The notes beneath the pieces are model-generated. The model was given only the letters and a program-made list of their open reading frames with translations. It ran no database searches and had not been told where the DNA came from. From assembly GCA_016719485.1 (NCBI GenBank), contig JADJZB010000031.1, forward strand, positions 1-64,000: a stretch of DNA of 64,000 nucleotides, read 5' to 3'. This document shows, one piece after another, positions 44,255 to 53,591 of the stretch; the first letter of the stretch is position 1, and each line of letters begins with the position of its first letter. Origin of the DNA: Holophagales bacterium. Lineage in GTDB: Bacteria; Acidobacteriota; Thermoanaerobaculia; UBA5066. The translations under genes were made by a program, and so were the position numbers.

Positions 44255-46420
44255 CTAGACGGTGCCCGCCTTCGCCCGCGCAGTCTGCTGGGCCTGGATC
44301 GCGGTGAGGTTGATCGTGAAGACGATGTCCTCCACGAGGCAGCCGCGGGAGAGGTCGTTCACCGGCTTTGCGAGGCCCTGGAGCATCGGCCCGATGCTGA
44401 CGACGTTCGCCGAGCGCTGGACCGCCTTGTAGGTGACGTTTCCGGTGTTCAGGTCGGGGAAGATGAGAACGGTCGCCTTCCCCGCGACGTCCGACTTCGG
44501 CGCCTTCAGGCGCGCGACGTCGGGCATCACCGCGGCGTCGTACTGGAGCGGGCCGTCGAGGGCGAGGTCGGGGCGCAGCTGCCGCGCGATCCGCGTCGCT
44601 TCCTTGACCTTCTCGACGTCCTCGCCGGTGCCGCTCGCCCCGGTCGAGTACGACAGCATCGCGACGCGCGCCGGGACGCCGAAGGCGATGGCCGAGTCGG
44701 CGCTCTGGATCGCGATGTCGGCGAGCTCGGACGCCGTCGGGTTCGGGTTCACGGCGCAGTCCCCGAAGACGAGGACCTGGTCGGGGAGGCACATGAAGAA
44801 GATGCTCGACACGAGGCTGCAGCCCGGGACCGTCTTGATGATCTGGAGCGCCGGCCGGATCGTGTGGGCGGTCGTGTGGATCGCGCCGGACACGAGGCCG
44901 TCGGCCTCGTTCAGCGCCATCATCATCGTCCCGACCATGATCGGGTCCTGCAGCTCGACCTCGGCGCGGTCGGGGGTCATCCCCTTGGCCTTGCGCCGCT
45001 CCACGAGCGCATCGACGTACCGCGGGGCCACCTCGACGGGGTTCACGATCTCGACGGAAGAAGGAAGCGTGATTCCCTGGCGGCCCGCCACGTCGCGGAT
45101 CTCGTCGGGGTTGCCGAGGAGGACGCACTTCGCGATGCCCTTGGCGGCGACGATCGCCGCGGCCGCCACCGTGCGCGGTTCGGACCCCTCGGGGAGGACG
45201 ATCCGCTTCACGTCCTCCCGGGCCGTCTCGATGAGGCGGTGGCGGAAGGCGGGCGGCGAAAGACGCGGCACGCGCGCCGGTTTGGCGAAGGCCCGGGCCC
45301 AGACGAGGTCGACGTGGTCGGCGACGTAGCTCATCGTCTTCTCGACGCGCTCGGCGTCGTCGACCGGGATCGTCGGGTTCATGGAGGCGACGTGCGTGGC
45401 GGCGCGGTAGCTCGAGGCCTGCACCTGCAGGAGCGGGAGGCCGGCGTCGAAGACCTTCCGGCAGAGGTCGAGGACGCGCCGGTCCGGGGCGAGGCCGCCG
45501 GTCAGGACGACGCCCGCGAGCGGAGTGCCGCTCTGGACCGTCATCGCGGCGGCGAGGAGGATGTCGCTCCGGTCGCCCGGGGTAATGATGAGAGTTCCCG
45601 GCCTCATCGCCTTCAGGGCGTTCGGGACGGTCATCGCACAGACCGCGACGTCCTTCACGCGGCGGGTCCGGGCCTCGCCCGGGAAGAGGACCTGGGCGTG
45701 GAGCGCGTCGCCGATGTCCTTCACCCGCGGCGCCATCAGCTCCGAGTTGCACGGGACGATCGCGATCGGGCGCAGCCCCTCGGCCTCGAGCGCCGCGCGG
45801 TGCTCCTTCAGGCACGCCTCCGAGAGCCCGGGAACGGCGCACCCCGCGCAGCCGGCGGAGCCCGGTCCGAACGAGTCGGTGTCGACCTCGCCAGGCTCCC
45901 CCCTTCGTTCGCAGATCCGGTTCAGGATGCAGCCGACGGTCCGTCCCTCGGAGAGGGCGCCGAAGCCGCGTGCCGCGATGGCGACCGTCTCGGCCAGCTC
46001 GACCGCCGTCTGGTCGGAGGGCGCGGCGACGAGGACGAGCTCTGCGTCGAGCGCCTTCAGCATGAGGGCGTTGACGCGCGTGGAGTGGACCATCCCCATC
46101 TCGGGGTGCATCCCCTGGACGATCAGGACGTCGACGTCCTCGCCCGCCTGGTCGGCGATGGCGACGACGCGCTCCATGAGGGTCTGGTCGTCGCCCGCGG
46201 CGAGGAGACCTTCGGCCTCGCCGCGCGGGACGGCCGGCGGGATGGCGAAGTGGGCGCCGAGGGAGAGGAGCGGGATCGTGTGGTCGGGCTCGCGGTTCGC
46301 GACCGGCTTGGCGAAGGCGACGCGGATTCCCTCGCGGTCGAGGGCGCGGACGATGCCGAGGCAGGCTGTCGTGATGCCGACGCCGCGGCCGGCGGGGGCG
46401 ACGAGGACGGTCGTACGCAT
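44255..46420 (-). CDS. pta: Phosphate acetyltransferase, long (DRTGG-containing) type
   Basis: 721 residues from ATG 46420 (MRTTVLVAPAG; ATG 46447 is less likely). It has an N-terminal CobQ/BioD-like P-loop-type domain (PAGRGVGITTACLGIVRAL), a middle DRTGG domain (VKDVAVCAMTVPNALKAM, IITPGDRSD) and a C-terminal catalytic Pta domain (IVLPEGSEPRTVAAAAIV, GLVSGAIHTTAHTIRPALQI, ALDGPLQYDAA, VLIFPDLNTGN). It interconverts acetyl-CoA and acetyl phosphate. It lies 23 bases downstream of ackA. Confidence 0.94.
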   Translation of the reverse strand: MRTTVLVAPAGRGVGITTACLGIVRALDREGIRVAFAKPVANREPDHTIPLLSLGAHFAIPPAVPRGEAEGLLAAGDDQTLMERVVAIADQAGEDVDVLIVQGMHPEMGMVHSTRVNALMLKALDAELVLVAAPSDQTAVELAETVAIAARGFGALSEGRTVGCILNRICERRGEPGEVDTDSFGPGSAGCAGCAVPGLSEACLKEHRAALEAEGLRPIAIVPCNSELMAPRVKDIGDALHAQVLFPGEARTRRVKDVAVCAMTVPNALKAMRPGTLIITPGDRSDILLAAAMTVQSGTPLAGVVLTGGLAPDRRVLDLCRKVFDAGLPLLQVQASSYRAATHVASMNPTIPVDDAERVEKTMSYVADHVDLVWARAFAKPARVPRLSPPAFRHRLIETAREDVKRIVLPEGSEPRTVAAAAIVAAKGIAKCVLLGNPDEIRDVAGRQGITLPSSVEIVNPVEVAPRYVDALVERRKAKGMTPDRAEVELQDPIMVGTMMMALNEADGLVSGAIHTTAHTIRPALQIIKTVPGCSLVSSIFFMCLPDQVLVFGDCAVNPNPTASELADIAIQSADSAIAFGVPARVAMLSYSTGASGTGEDVEKVKEATRIARQLRPDLALDGPLQYDAAVMPDVARLKAPKSDVAGKATVLIFPDLNTGNVTYKAVQRSANVVSIGPMLQGLAKPVNDLSRGCLVEDIVFTINLTAIQAQQTARAKAGTV

Positions 46421-46443
46421 GGTGTCTCCGTTTCCCTTCCGCT

Positions 46444-47628
46444 TCACACCGCGCGGGCGATCCGCTCGGCGTCTTCAGCGATCATCAGCTCCTCGTTCGT
46501 CGGGACGATGAGGGCCTGGGGCCTCGTACCGGTCGTGATGCGCCCGCCCTGCGAGCGTCCGTGGGTGGCGTTCGCATCCGCGTCGAGCGTCAGGCCGAGG
46601 AATCCGAGTCGTTCGATCGTCATCCGGCGGACCGTCGTCGAGTTCTCTCCGATGCCGCCCGTGAAGACGAGCGCGTCGAGACGGCCCAGCGGCACCACGA
46701 GCGCCGCGATCGCCTTGGCGAGGCCGTAGCAGAAGAGGTCGAGGGCGAGCTTCGCCTTCTCGTTCCCTCCGGCCGCCGCCTCTTCGACCGTCCGCATGTC
46801 GTTCGAAAGCCCCGAGACGCCGAGGAGGCCCGACTTCTTGTTCAGGACGTCGAGGATCTCCTTCGGGTGCGTGCCCATCGCGTCGGCCACATGGCCGATG
46901 ATCGCCGGGTCGATCGAGCCGCTGCGGGTCCCCATCATGAGCCCCTCGAGCGGGGTCAGCCCCATCGTCGTGTCGACGCTCTTGCCGTTCTTCACGGCCG
47001 CGCAGGAGCAGCCGTTGCCGAGGTGAGCCGTCACGATCCCGTGGTCGTCCGCGGGGAGCCCCAGAAGGCGTACGGCCTCGCGGGCCACGAAGCGGTGGCT
47101 CGTCCCGTGGAAGCCGTAGCGGCGGACGCCGTACTTCTCGAGCCACTCGTGCGGCACCGGGTAGGTGTAGGCGACCGGCGGCATCGTCTGGTGGAAGGCG
47201 GTGTCGAAGACCCCGACCTGCAGGAGCCCCGGGAAGAGGTTCTGCGCGATCCGGATGCCGACGAGGTTCGGCGGGTTGTGGAGCGGCCCGAGGGGGATGC
47301 ACTCCTCGACCTTCGCGATGACCTCCGGCGTGATCGCCATGGAGCCCGCGAACTTCGAGCCGCCGTGGACGACGCGGTGCCCCACCGCCAGAAGGCCGTC
47401 GGCGAGCCCGAGCTCGCGAAGGACGTCGACGATGGCGTGCAGCGCCTCGTCGTGGAGCGCGCCGGCGATCGGCTTCGACGTCTTCGTGCCGTTTCGCTTG
47501 ACGTCGAGGGAGGCCTCGGGCGAGCCGAGCCTCTGGGCGATGCCCGAGACGTGCTCGACGGAGGTGTCGGGGTCGATGACCGCGAACTTGAGGGACGAGG
47601 ATCCGCAGTTGAGGACGAGTACGTTCAT
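46444..47628 (-). CDS. ackA: Acetate kinase
   Basis: 394 residues from ATG 47628. It starts MNVLVLNCGSSSLKFAVID, the ASKHA phosphate-1 motif. It has VGHRVVHGG with the substrate Arg, DTAFHQTMPPVAY, RYGFHGTSHRFV, AHLGNGCSCAAVKNGKSVDT, GLMMGTRSGSIDP (catalytic Arg) and FTGGIGENSTTVR. It makes ATP from acetyl phosphate and ADP. First gene of the leftward ackA-pta operon, indicating acetate production or uptake. Confidence 0.96.
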   Translation of the reverse strand: MNVLVLNCGSSSLKFAVIDPDTSVEHVSGIAQRLGSPEASLDVKRNGTKTSKPIAGALHDEALHAIVDVLRELGLADGLLAVGHRVVHGGSKFAGSMAITPEVIAKVEECIPLGPLHNPPNLVGIRIAQNLFPGLLQVGVFDTAFHQTMPPVAYTYPVPHEWLEKYGVRRYGFHGTSHRFVAREAVRLLGLPADDHGIVTAHLGNGCSCAAVKNGKSVDTTMGLTPLEGLMMGTRSGSIDPAIIGHVADAMGTHPKEILDVLNKKSGLLGVSGLSNDMRTVEEAAAGGNEKAKLALDLFCYGLAKAIAALVVPLGRLDALVFTGGIGENSTTVRRMTIERLGFLGLTLDADANATHGRSQGGRITTGTRPQALIVPTNEELMIAEDAERIARAV

Positions 47629-47906
47629 GCTCTTCTTCCCGTGCCGGGGGATGCCGGGCGAGGCCGCCGGGAAGGGCTCTTCCCCGCGTTCGTCCGAGCA
47701 GCGTTCCGGCGTGTCGTTCTGGTTCTGATGGCGTCTCCGGTGTTGCCTCCCCACACCCGCCGGAAACCACTTCCGGGGCGCGTAGAAGGCCAGCGGGACA
47801 TCATAACGCGCTGCGTTGCGGCGGGCGAGCCCCGGGGATCTCGCGAATCACCGGGGGAGCGGGAACCGACCGGCCCCGTGCGGGTCTCACCCGGCGGAGG
47901 ACATCG

Positions 47907-48710
47907 ATGAGAACGCCGATCGCCGCCGCCCTGACCCTCGCCCTCGCCGCCGCCGCCCCGGCTCACGCCGCGGCCCGGGGAGGGTTCGAGCTCTCCGTCC
48001 TCGTCGACGGCGCCCCGCGCCCCGAGTTCCACAAGGGCGGAACCGTCTACGTGGAGGCGTTGAAAGGGCGCGAGTACGCGCTGCGCGTCACGAACCCCTT
48101 CGGGGTCCGCGTCGGCGTCGCCCTCGCCGTCGACGGCCTCAACACCGTGGACGCCTCGCACCGCGACGCCGTCTCCGCGACGAAGTGGATCCTCGAGCCG
48201 TACCAGTCGATCGTCCTCGAGGGGTGGCAGGTAAACCTCTCCGACGCCCGCCGGTTCGTCTTCACCGGCGAGCGGGATTCCTATGGCGCAGCCCTCGGCA
48301 GGACCGAGAACCTCGGCGTCATCGAAGCCGTCTTCTTCCGCGAGAAGGTCCGCCGGTTCGTGCCGGTCCTGCCGCAGGGATGCGACTCGAAGGACTCCGC
48401 CGGCAGGCCCGCCGCCGAGGCGCCGGCACCGAGGGCGAAGGGAGAAGCCGAATCCTCGCGGCAGGAGAAGAGCGCCGCCTCGTCGCTCGCCGACGAGTAC
48501 GCCGCGACGGGAATGGGAGAGCGGACACGGCACGACGTGACGCGCGTCGACCTCGAGCTCGAACGGACCCCTGCTGCCCGGCTGAGGATCCGCTACGAAT
48601 TCCGGCCCCAGCTCGTGCGCCTCGGGATCCTGCCTGCCGAGGACGACCGGCTCGCCCGGCGCGAGCGGGCGCGCGGCTTCGACCGCTTCTGCCCCGAGCC
48701 TGACCGCTGA
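47907..48710 (+). CDS. Secreted conserved protein of unknown function
   Basis: 267 residues from ATG 47907 after GGAGG. The signal peptide MRTPIAAALTLALAAAAPAHA is followed by a beta-rich domain with well-kept phrases: FELSVLVDGAPRPEFHKGG, VYVEALKGREYALRVTNPFG, VRVGVALAVDGLNTVDASH and WQVNLSDARRFVFTGER. Such domains occur in delta-proteobacterial and acidobacterial genomes without an assigned role. A low-complexity linker (residues about 165-200) leads to a short C-terminal part. Confidence 0.7.
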   Translation: MRTPIAAALTLALAAAAPAHAAARGGFELSVLVDGAPRPEFHKGGTVYVEALKGREYALRVTNPFGVRVGVALAVDGLNTVDASHRDAVSATKWILEPYQSIVLEGWQVNLSDARRFVFTGERDSYGAALGRTENLGVIEAVFFREKVRRFVPVLPQGCDSKDSAGRPAAEAPAPRAKGEAESSRQEKSAASSLADEYAATGMGERTRHDVTRVDLELERTPAARLRIRYEFRPQLVRLGILPAEDDRLARRERARGFDRFCPEPDR

Positions 48711-48736
48711 GACTCCCGGTGTCCTTCGCCCACGGG

Positions 48737-48766
48737 ATCGCCCCGGAGCCCTGGCTCCCGGGCGAT
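48737..48766. terminator. Hairpin between convergent genes
   Basis: ATCGCCCCGGAG and CTCCCGGGCGAT pair in 11 of 12 positions around a CCCTGG loop, followed on the plus strand by TCCTATTTC. It lies between the secreted protein gene and the convergent PilZ gene and could stop both transcripts. Confidence 0.55.
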
Positions 48767-48768
48767 TC

Positions 48769-49092
48769 CTATTTCAGGTCTCCCAGGAAGCGGGAGTACT
48801 CCTCGAAGTAGCCCCCGAGAGCGAGACAGAAGCCGCTTCCCCCCAGCTCATCCGCGAGCGCGAGCGGAACGCGACGCACGCGAACGACGGTCCCATGGCA
48901 TTTCACCGTTTTCCCGTTCGGAAGGTGCACGGTCGTCTGGAGATGCTCGCCGAGCTTCGGCACGTACTGGCTCGAAATGGAGAGCCCGGTGTGGGAGATA
49001 TCCCAAGTGAAGCCGGAGGCCGTCCTTCCTTCGACGGCGATGTCGACGAGGAGCCGCTTCTTCAATCTCGAAAACGTCCGCTTCTCGTTCAT
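48769..49092 (-). CDS. PilZ-domain protein
   Basis: 107 residues from ATG 49092 (MNEKRTFSRLKKR; an upstream ATG at 49125 is possible). FSRLKKRLLVDI provides the RxxxR half and TWDISHTGLSIS the D/NxSxxG half of the c-di-GMP binding site, followed by a short PilZ barrel (LQTTVHLPNGKTVKCHGTVV). A stand-alone effector that could respond to the PAS-GGDEF protein encoded at 36422. Confidence 0.85.
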   Translation of the reverse strand: MNEKRTFSRLKKRLLVDIAVEGRTASGFTWDISHTGLSISSQYVPKLGEHLQTTVHLPNGKTVKCHGTVVRVRRVPLALADELGGSGFCLALGGYFEEYSRFLGDLK

Positions 49093-49278
49093 GGTTCCCC
49101 CGACGAACGGCGTTCGTGCTGCCAACGGACCGGTTGAACTGGTTGGAGACTACAGAACCCCAGTCGTTCGTCGTGAAAACCGTGGTCGACACCCGCTGTG
49201 CCGACAGGTCTCGGACGCGTCTCCTTTCGACTCGCCCTTCGACCTCCTTGACCCTTCGTTCCATCGCGAATACCCTAG

Positions 49279-49294
49279 TATTCCGGTAGGAATA
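49279..49294. promoter_or_regulatory. Palindrome before the Rrf2 gene and cys operon
   Basis: A perfect 6-4-6 inverted repeat, TATTCC-GGTA-GGAATA, ends three bases before the probable start codon of the Rrf2 regulator. ATTCC...GGAAT half-sites recall the boxes of the Rrf2 protein CymR. Autoregulation of the regulator-cysPTWA operon is inferred. Confidence 0.6.
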
Positions 49295-49297
49295 GAT

Positions 49298-49762
49298 CTG
49301 AGAATCTCCCAGCGCGGCCTCTATGCCCTCAAGGCGCTGATCCACCTCGCGGAAAGGTGGAATAGAGGGACCGTTACGACCCACGAGATCGCCGAAAGCG
49401 AGGACATTCCCGAGAAGTTCCTCGAGGCGATCCTGCTGGCCCTCAAGAACGCCCGGATCGTGAAGAGCCGGAGGGGCCGGGAAGGGGGCTACGAGCTGCG
49501 CCGCCCTCCCGCCGAGGTCGTCGTGGGAGACATCGTGAGGCTCCTCGACGGGCCGCTCGCCCCGTTCGGAGACGCTGCCGAGCTCGCGCGCCTGGTGAAG
49601 ACCGAACCGCGCCACGCCGGCCTCTTCGACCTGTTCCTCGAGGTCCGAAACGCCGCCGCCGCAATCCTCGACAACACCACCCTGGCCGACCTCCTCGAGC
49701 GCGACCGGAGGATCCTCGTCGCGCGGCACGAGGAAGCGGACGTCGCACTGGAGCCGAAGTGA
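49298..49762 (+). CDS. Rrf2-family transcriptional regulator
   Basis: 154 residues if translation starts at CTG 49298. No ATG, GTG or TTG lies near the usual LRISQRGLYALKALIHLAER start, and TAGGAAT sits 8 bases upstream. The winged HTH is clear (TVTTHEIAESEDIPEKFLEA, IVKSRRGREGGYELRRPP). It lacks the three conserved Cys of IscR/NsrR, so it probably senses through a metabolite or partner protein, as CymR does. Its stop overlaps the GTG of cysP, tying it to sulfate uptake, so it is the likely sulfur regulator of this operon. Confidence 0.8.
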   Translation: MRISQRGLYALKALIHLAERWNRGTVTTHEIAESEDIPEKFLEAILLALKNARIVKSRRGREGGYELRRPPAEVVVGDIVRLLDGPLAPFGDAAELARLVKTEPRHAGLFDLFLEVRNAAAAILDNTTLADLLERDRRILVARHEEADVALEPK

Positions 49763-50803
49763 CATTCCTCGGTAACAGCTCGCCCGGCCGCGGCAGCTCC
49801 CTTGCCGGCGCCGCGGCCGTTCTTCTGTCTCTCGGCCACGCCCTGTCCGGACACGCCGCCGGCCTGCCGCCTCCGGTCGAGATCCTGAACGCCTCCTACG
49901 ACCCGACGCGGGAGCTCTACAAGGACGTCAACGCCGCCTTCGCGAAACAGTACCGGGAGCGGACCGGCACGTCCGTGACGGTCCGGATGTCGCACGGCGG
50001 CTCGGGAAAGCAGGCCCGCGCCGTCCTCGACGGCCTCCAGGCCGACGTCGTGACGCTGGCCCTCGCCTACGACGTCGACGTCCTCGCCGACCGCGGCCTC
50101 GTGAGGCCCGGCTGGCAGGCAAGGCTCCCCCACAACTCCACGCCCTACACCTCGACGATCGTCTTTCTGGTAAGGCCCGGCAACCCGAAGAAGATCCTCG
50201 ACTGGACCGACCTCGCGCGTCCGGGGATCGCCGTCGTCACGCCCAACCCGAAGACCTCCGGCGGCGCGAGGTGGAACTACCTGGCCGCGTGGGGCTCCTC
50301 GCTGCAGGCCGGGAAGGGAGAGGCCGCCGCCCGGGCGCTCGTGGCCGGGCTCTTCCGCAACGTCGCCGTCCTCGACACCGGCGCCCGCGGCTCCACGACG
50401 ACGTTCGTCCAGCGCGGTCTCGGCGACGTCCTCCTCGCCTGGGAGAACGAGGCTCACCTCGCCCTGGCCGAAACGGGCCGAGGCCGCGTCGAGATCGTCG
50501 TCCCGAAGAGCTCCATCCTCGCCGAGCCCCCCGTGGCCGTCGTCGACGCCGTCGTCGACCGGAAGGGGGACCCGCGCCGTCGCCGAGGCCTACCTCCGCT
50601 TCCTCTACTCGCCCGAAGGCCAGACGCTCGCGGCGAAGCACCACTACCGGCCGCGCGTTCCGGAGGCCGCCGCGAGGGCAGGGCGCACGTTCCCCGTGGT
50701 CGCCACGTTCACCGTCGATCAGCTTTTCGGAGGCTGGCGCGCCGCGCAGAAGAAGCACTTCGACGACGGCGGCGTCTTCGACGCGCTCTTCGTCAACCGG
50801 TGA
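49759..50803 (+). CDS. cysP: Sulfate/thiosulfate-binding protein, one apparent frameshift
   Basis: About 347 residues from GTG 49759. A signal peptide (LAGAAAVLLSLGHALSGHAA) is followed by EILNASYDPTRELYKDVNAA, VTVRMSHGGSGKQARAVLDG, VVTPNPKTSGGARWNYLAAW and TTFVQRGLGDVLLAWENEAH, the CysP/Sbp family pattern. At the G run 50565-50569 one extra G breaks the frame. Removing it gives RKGTRAVAEAYLRFLYSPEG and a normal end (FDALFVNR) at 50803. Without repair the frame runs by chance into cysT, a false fusion. Either a sequencing error or a recent mutation. Confidence 0.85.
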
Positions 50804-51630
50804 GAAGGGCGCGCGTCACCCCGTCGCTCCTCCCCGGCTTCGGCCCGGCCCTCGGCGTGACGCTCCTCGGGCTCTCGCTCGTCGTCCTCGCGCCGCTCGC
50901 AATGCTCCTCGCGACCTCCCTGCGCGGCAGCCCCGAGGCGTTCGTCGCGGCGGTGACGACCCCCCGCGTCCTGGCCGCCCTGAAGCTCTCCTTCCTCCTC
51001 TCCCTCGGCGCCGCGGCGGTCTCCGCCCTCCTCGGCCTTCTCCTCGGCTGGGTCCTCGTGCGGTACCGGTTCCCCGGCCGGCGCGTCCTCGACGCCCTCA
51101 TCGACCTCCCCTTCGCCCTGCCGACGGCCGTCGCCGGCATCACGCTCACGACGCTCTACGCCCCGAACGGCTGGCTCGGCAAGCCGCTCGCCGCCCTCGG
51201 CGTCCCTGTCGCCTTCACGCCGCTCGGCATCGGCGTGGCGCTCGTCTTCCTCGGGATCCCGTTCACCGTGCGGACCCTTCAGCCCGTCCTGGCGAGCCTC
51301 GACCCCGAGGTCGAGGATGCCGCCGCGAGTCTCGGTGCGACGCGGCTGGAAACCGTCCGGCGCGTCCTCTTCCCGGAAGTACTCCCGTCCCTCCTGACGG
51401 GGACGACTCTCGCCTTCGCGCGGGGCCTCGGCGAGTACGGCTCGGTCGTCTTCATCTCGGGGAACATGCCGATGAAGACCGAGATCGCCCCGCTCCTGGT
51501 CATGACGAAGCTCGAGCAGTACGACGTGGCCGGGGCCACCGCCCTGGCCGTGGTCCTCCTCGTCTCCTCGTTCCTCCTCCTCCTCGTCCTGAACCGGCTC
51601 GAGGCGTGGGCAGAAGGTCGAAGGCGATGA
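50800..51630 (+). CDS. cysT: Sulfate ABC transporter permease CysT/CysU
   Basis: 276 residues from GTG 50800, overlapping the cysP stop. Six membrane helices are seen. The EAA loop near FLGIPFTVRTLQPVLASLDP and EVEDAAASLGATRLETVRRV contacts the ATPase, and FARGLGEYGSVVFISGNMP is characteristic of CysT. It overlaps cysW by ATGA. Confidence 0.92.
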   Translation: MRRARVTPSLLPGFGPALGVTLLGLSLVVLAPLAMLLATSLRGSPEAFVAAVTTPRVLAALKLSFLLSLGAAAVSALLGLLLGWVLVRYRFPGRRVLDALIDLPFALPTAVAGITLTTLYAPNGWLGKPLAALGVPVAFTPLGIGVALVFLGIPFTVRTLQPVLASLDPEVEDAAASLGATRLETVRRVLFPEVLPSLLTGTTLAFARGLGEYGSVVFISGNMPMKTEIAPLLVMTKLEQYDVAGATALAVVLLVSSFLLLLVLNRLEAWAEGRRR

Positions 51631-52455
51631 GCGCCCCACGCCCCCGCGAGCCGCGCGCCGTCCAGCTCGTCCTGATCGGCCTCGCGCTCGCGGCGATCGG
51701 CCTCTTCCTCATCGTCCCGCTCGCCGCCGTCTTCGTCGAAGCCTTCCGCAACGGCACCGGGGCGTGGCTCGCCGCGGTCTCGGACCCCGACGCCCGGCAC
51801 GCGGTGAAGCTGACGCTCCTCGTCGCGGCGATCGCCGTCCCGGTGAACGCCGTCTTCGGCCTCGCCGCCGGCTGGGCCCTCGGAAAGTTCCGCTTCCCCG
51901 GGTCGCAACCTCGTCCTGACGCTCGTCGACCTGCCGTTCGCCGTCTCCCCCATCGTCGCCGGGCTCGTCTTCGTCCTCGCCTTCGGCAGGTCGAGCCTCC
52001 TCGGCGGCTGGCTCGCCGCGCACGGCGTCGAAGTCGTCTTCGCCGTCCCGGGCATCGTCCTGGCGACCGTCTTCGTCACCTTTCCCTTCGTCGCCCGCGA
52101 GCTGGTTCCGCTCATGCAGTCGCAGGGAACCGACGAGGAGGAGGCGGCGCGCGTCCTCGGCGCCGGGTTCTTCACGACGTTCCTCCGCGTGACCCTCCCG
52201 AACGTGAAGTGGGCGCTCCTCTACGGCATCGTCCTCTGCACGGCCCGCGCCGTCGGCGAGTTCGGCGCCGTCTCCGTCGTCTCCGGGCACGTCCGCGGCG
52301 CGACGAACACGCTTCCGCTGCACGTCGAGACGCTCTACAACGAGTACGCGTTCCAGGGCGCGTTCGCGGCCGCGTCGCTCCTCACCCTCGTCGCGCTCGC
52401 CGCCATGCTGGCCAAGGCGTTCCTCTCCCGGCACGCCGGGGAGGAGGCCCCGTGA
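51627..52455 (+). CDS. cysW: Sulfate ABC transporter permease CysW, one apparent frameshift
   Basis: About 276 residues from ATG 51627. The N-terminal helix (LVLIGLALAAIGLFLIVPLA) and ALGKFRFPG are in one frame. A surplus G in GGG at 51900-51902 shifts the reading, and the correct continuation is RNLVLTLVDLPFAVSPIVAG, then EEEAARVLGAGFFTTFLRVT (EAA loop) and ARAVGEFGAVSVVSGHVRG, ending at 52455. The homopolymer context makes sequencing error likely. Pairs with CysT in the membrane. Confidence 0.87.
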
Positions 52456-53522
52456 GCATCGAGGTCCGGTCCGTCTCGAAGTCCTTCGGGACTTTCCTCG
52501 CGCTCGACGACGTTTCCCTGCGCGTCGGCGACGGCGAGCTCGTCGCCCTCCTCGGCCCCTCGGGCTCGGGAAAGACGAGCCTGCTCCGGATCATCGCGGG
52601 GCTCGAGGAGCCCGGCCGGGGCACGGTCCTCTTCCACGGCGAGGACGCGACGCGGCGCGACGCCCGCGAGCGCCGCGTCGGCTTCGTCTTCCAGCACTAC
52701 GCCCTCTTCCGGCGGATGACGGTGTTCGAGAACGTCGCGTTCGGCCTGCGCGTGAAGCCGCGCGACGAGCGGCCGCCCGAGGCCGTGGTCCGCAAGCGCG
52801 TCACCGACCTCCTGAAGCTCGTGCAGCTCGACTGGCTCGGCGACAGGCTCCCCTCGGAGCTCTCCGGCGGCCAGCGCCAGCGGGTCGCCCTCGCGCGGGC
52901 CCTGGCCGTCGAGCCGAAGGTCCTCCTCCTCGACGAACCGTTCGGGTCGCTCGACGCCCGCGTGCGGCAGGAGCTGCGCCGCTGGCTCCGCAGGCTCCAC
53001 GACGAGATCCGCCTCACGAGCCTCTTCGTGACGCACGACCAGGAGGAGGCGCTCGAGGTCGCCGACCGCGTCGTCCTCCTCGACCGCGGACGGATCGTCC
53101 AGGACGGCACCCCCCAGGAGCTCTTCGAGAGGCCCGCCACCCCCTTCGTCCTCGACTTCCTCGGCTCGGTGAACATCTTCCACGGCCGGGTCGAGAGCGG
53201 CCGCGCCCTCCTCGGGCCCCTCTCCGTCGAATACCCCGAACACCCCCACTCCGAGCCGGCCCCGGCGTCCGGCTACGCGCGCTCGTGGGAGATCGACCTG
53301 GCCCGGGACACCGGCGGCACCGAAGGATTCCTCGCGACGGTCCGTCACGTCGCGGTGGCGGGCGCCGTCGTACGCCTCGAGCTCGACCCGGACGACGGCT
53401 CCACTCTCAAGGTGGAGATCTCCCGGGATCGGTTCGAGCAGCTCGCGCCGCAGTCCGGCGAGCGGCTTCGCGTGACGCCGCGAAAGGTCCGGGTCTTCCT
53501 GACGCAGCCGGGCCGGCAGTAG
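52452..53522 (+). CDS. cysA: Sulfate/thiosulfate ABC transporter ATP-binding protein
   Basis: 356 residues from GTG 52452, overlapping the cysW stop. Walker A LLGPSGSGKTSLLRI, Q-loop VFQHYALF, signature LSGGQRQRVALARAL, Walker B VLLLDEPFGSLDAR and switch His in FVTHDQEEALEVA are all present. The C-terminal part (residues about 240-350) is the shortened TOBE-like regulatory region of CysA. Last gene of the Rrf2-cysPTWA operon. Confidence 0.94.
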   Translation: MSIEVRSVSKSFGTFLALDDVSLRVGDGELVALLGPSGSGKTSLLRIIAGLEEPGRGTVLFHGEDATRRDARERRVGFVFQHYALFRRMTVFENVAFGLRVKPRDERPPEAVVRKRVTDLLKLVQLDWLGDRLPSELSGGQRQRVALARALAVEPKVLLLDEPFGSLDARVRQELRRWLRRLHDEIRLTSLFVTHDQEEALEVADRVVLLDRGRIVQDGTPQELFERPATPFVLDFLGSVNIFHGRVESGRALLGPLSVEYPEHPHSEPAPASGYARSWEIDLARDTGGTEGFLATVRHVAVAGAVVRLELDPDDGSTLKVEISRDRFEQLAPQSGERLRVTPRKVRVFLTQPGRQ

Positions 53523-53591
53523 GCCGCAGGGCCTTCCGCCGCGTTCCCTCCGGACGATCGGCCCGATCGCACCCCGGCTGTCCGCCTCCCG

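Noticed and set aside
50560..51630. Apparent CysP-CysT fusion protein
   Set aside because: The frame only joins because of one surplus G at 50565-50569. The repaired cysP ends normally at 50803, overlapping its own cysT start, and the bridging residues are Arg/Pro junk.
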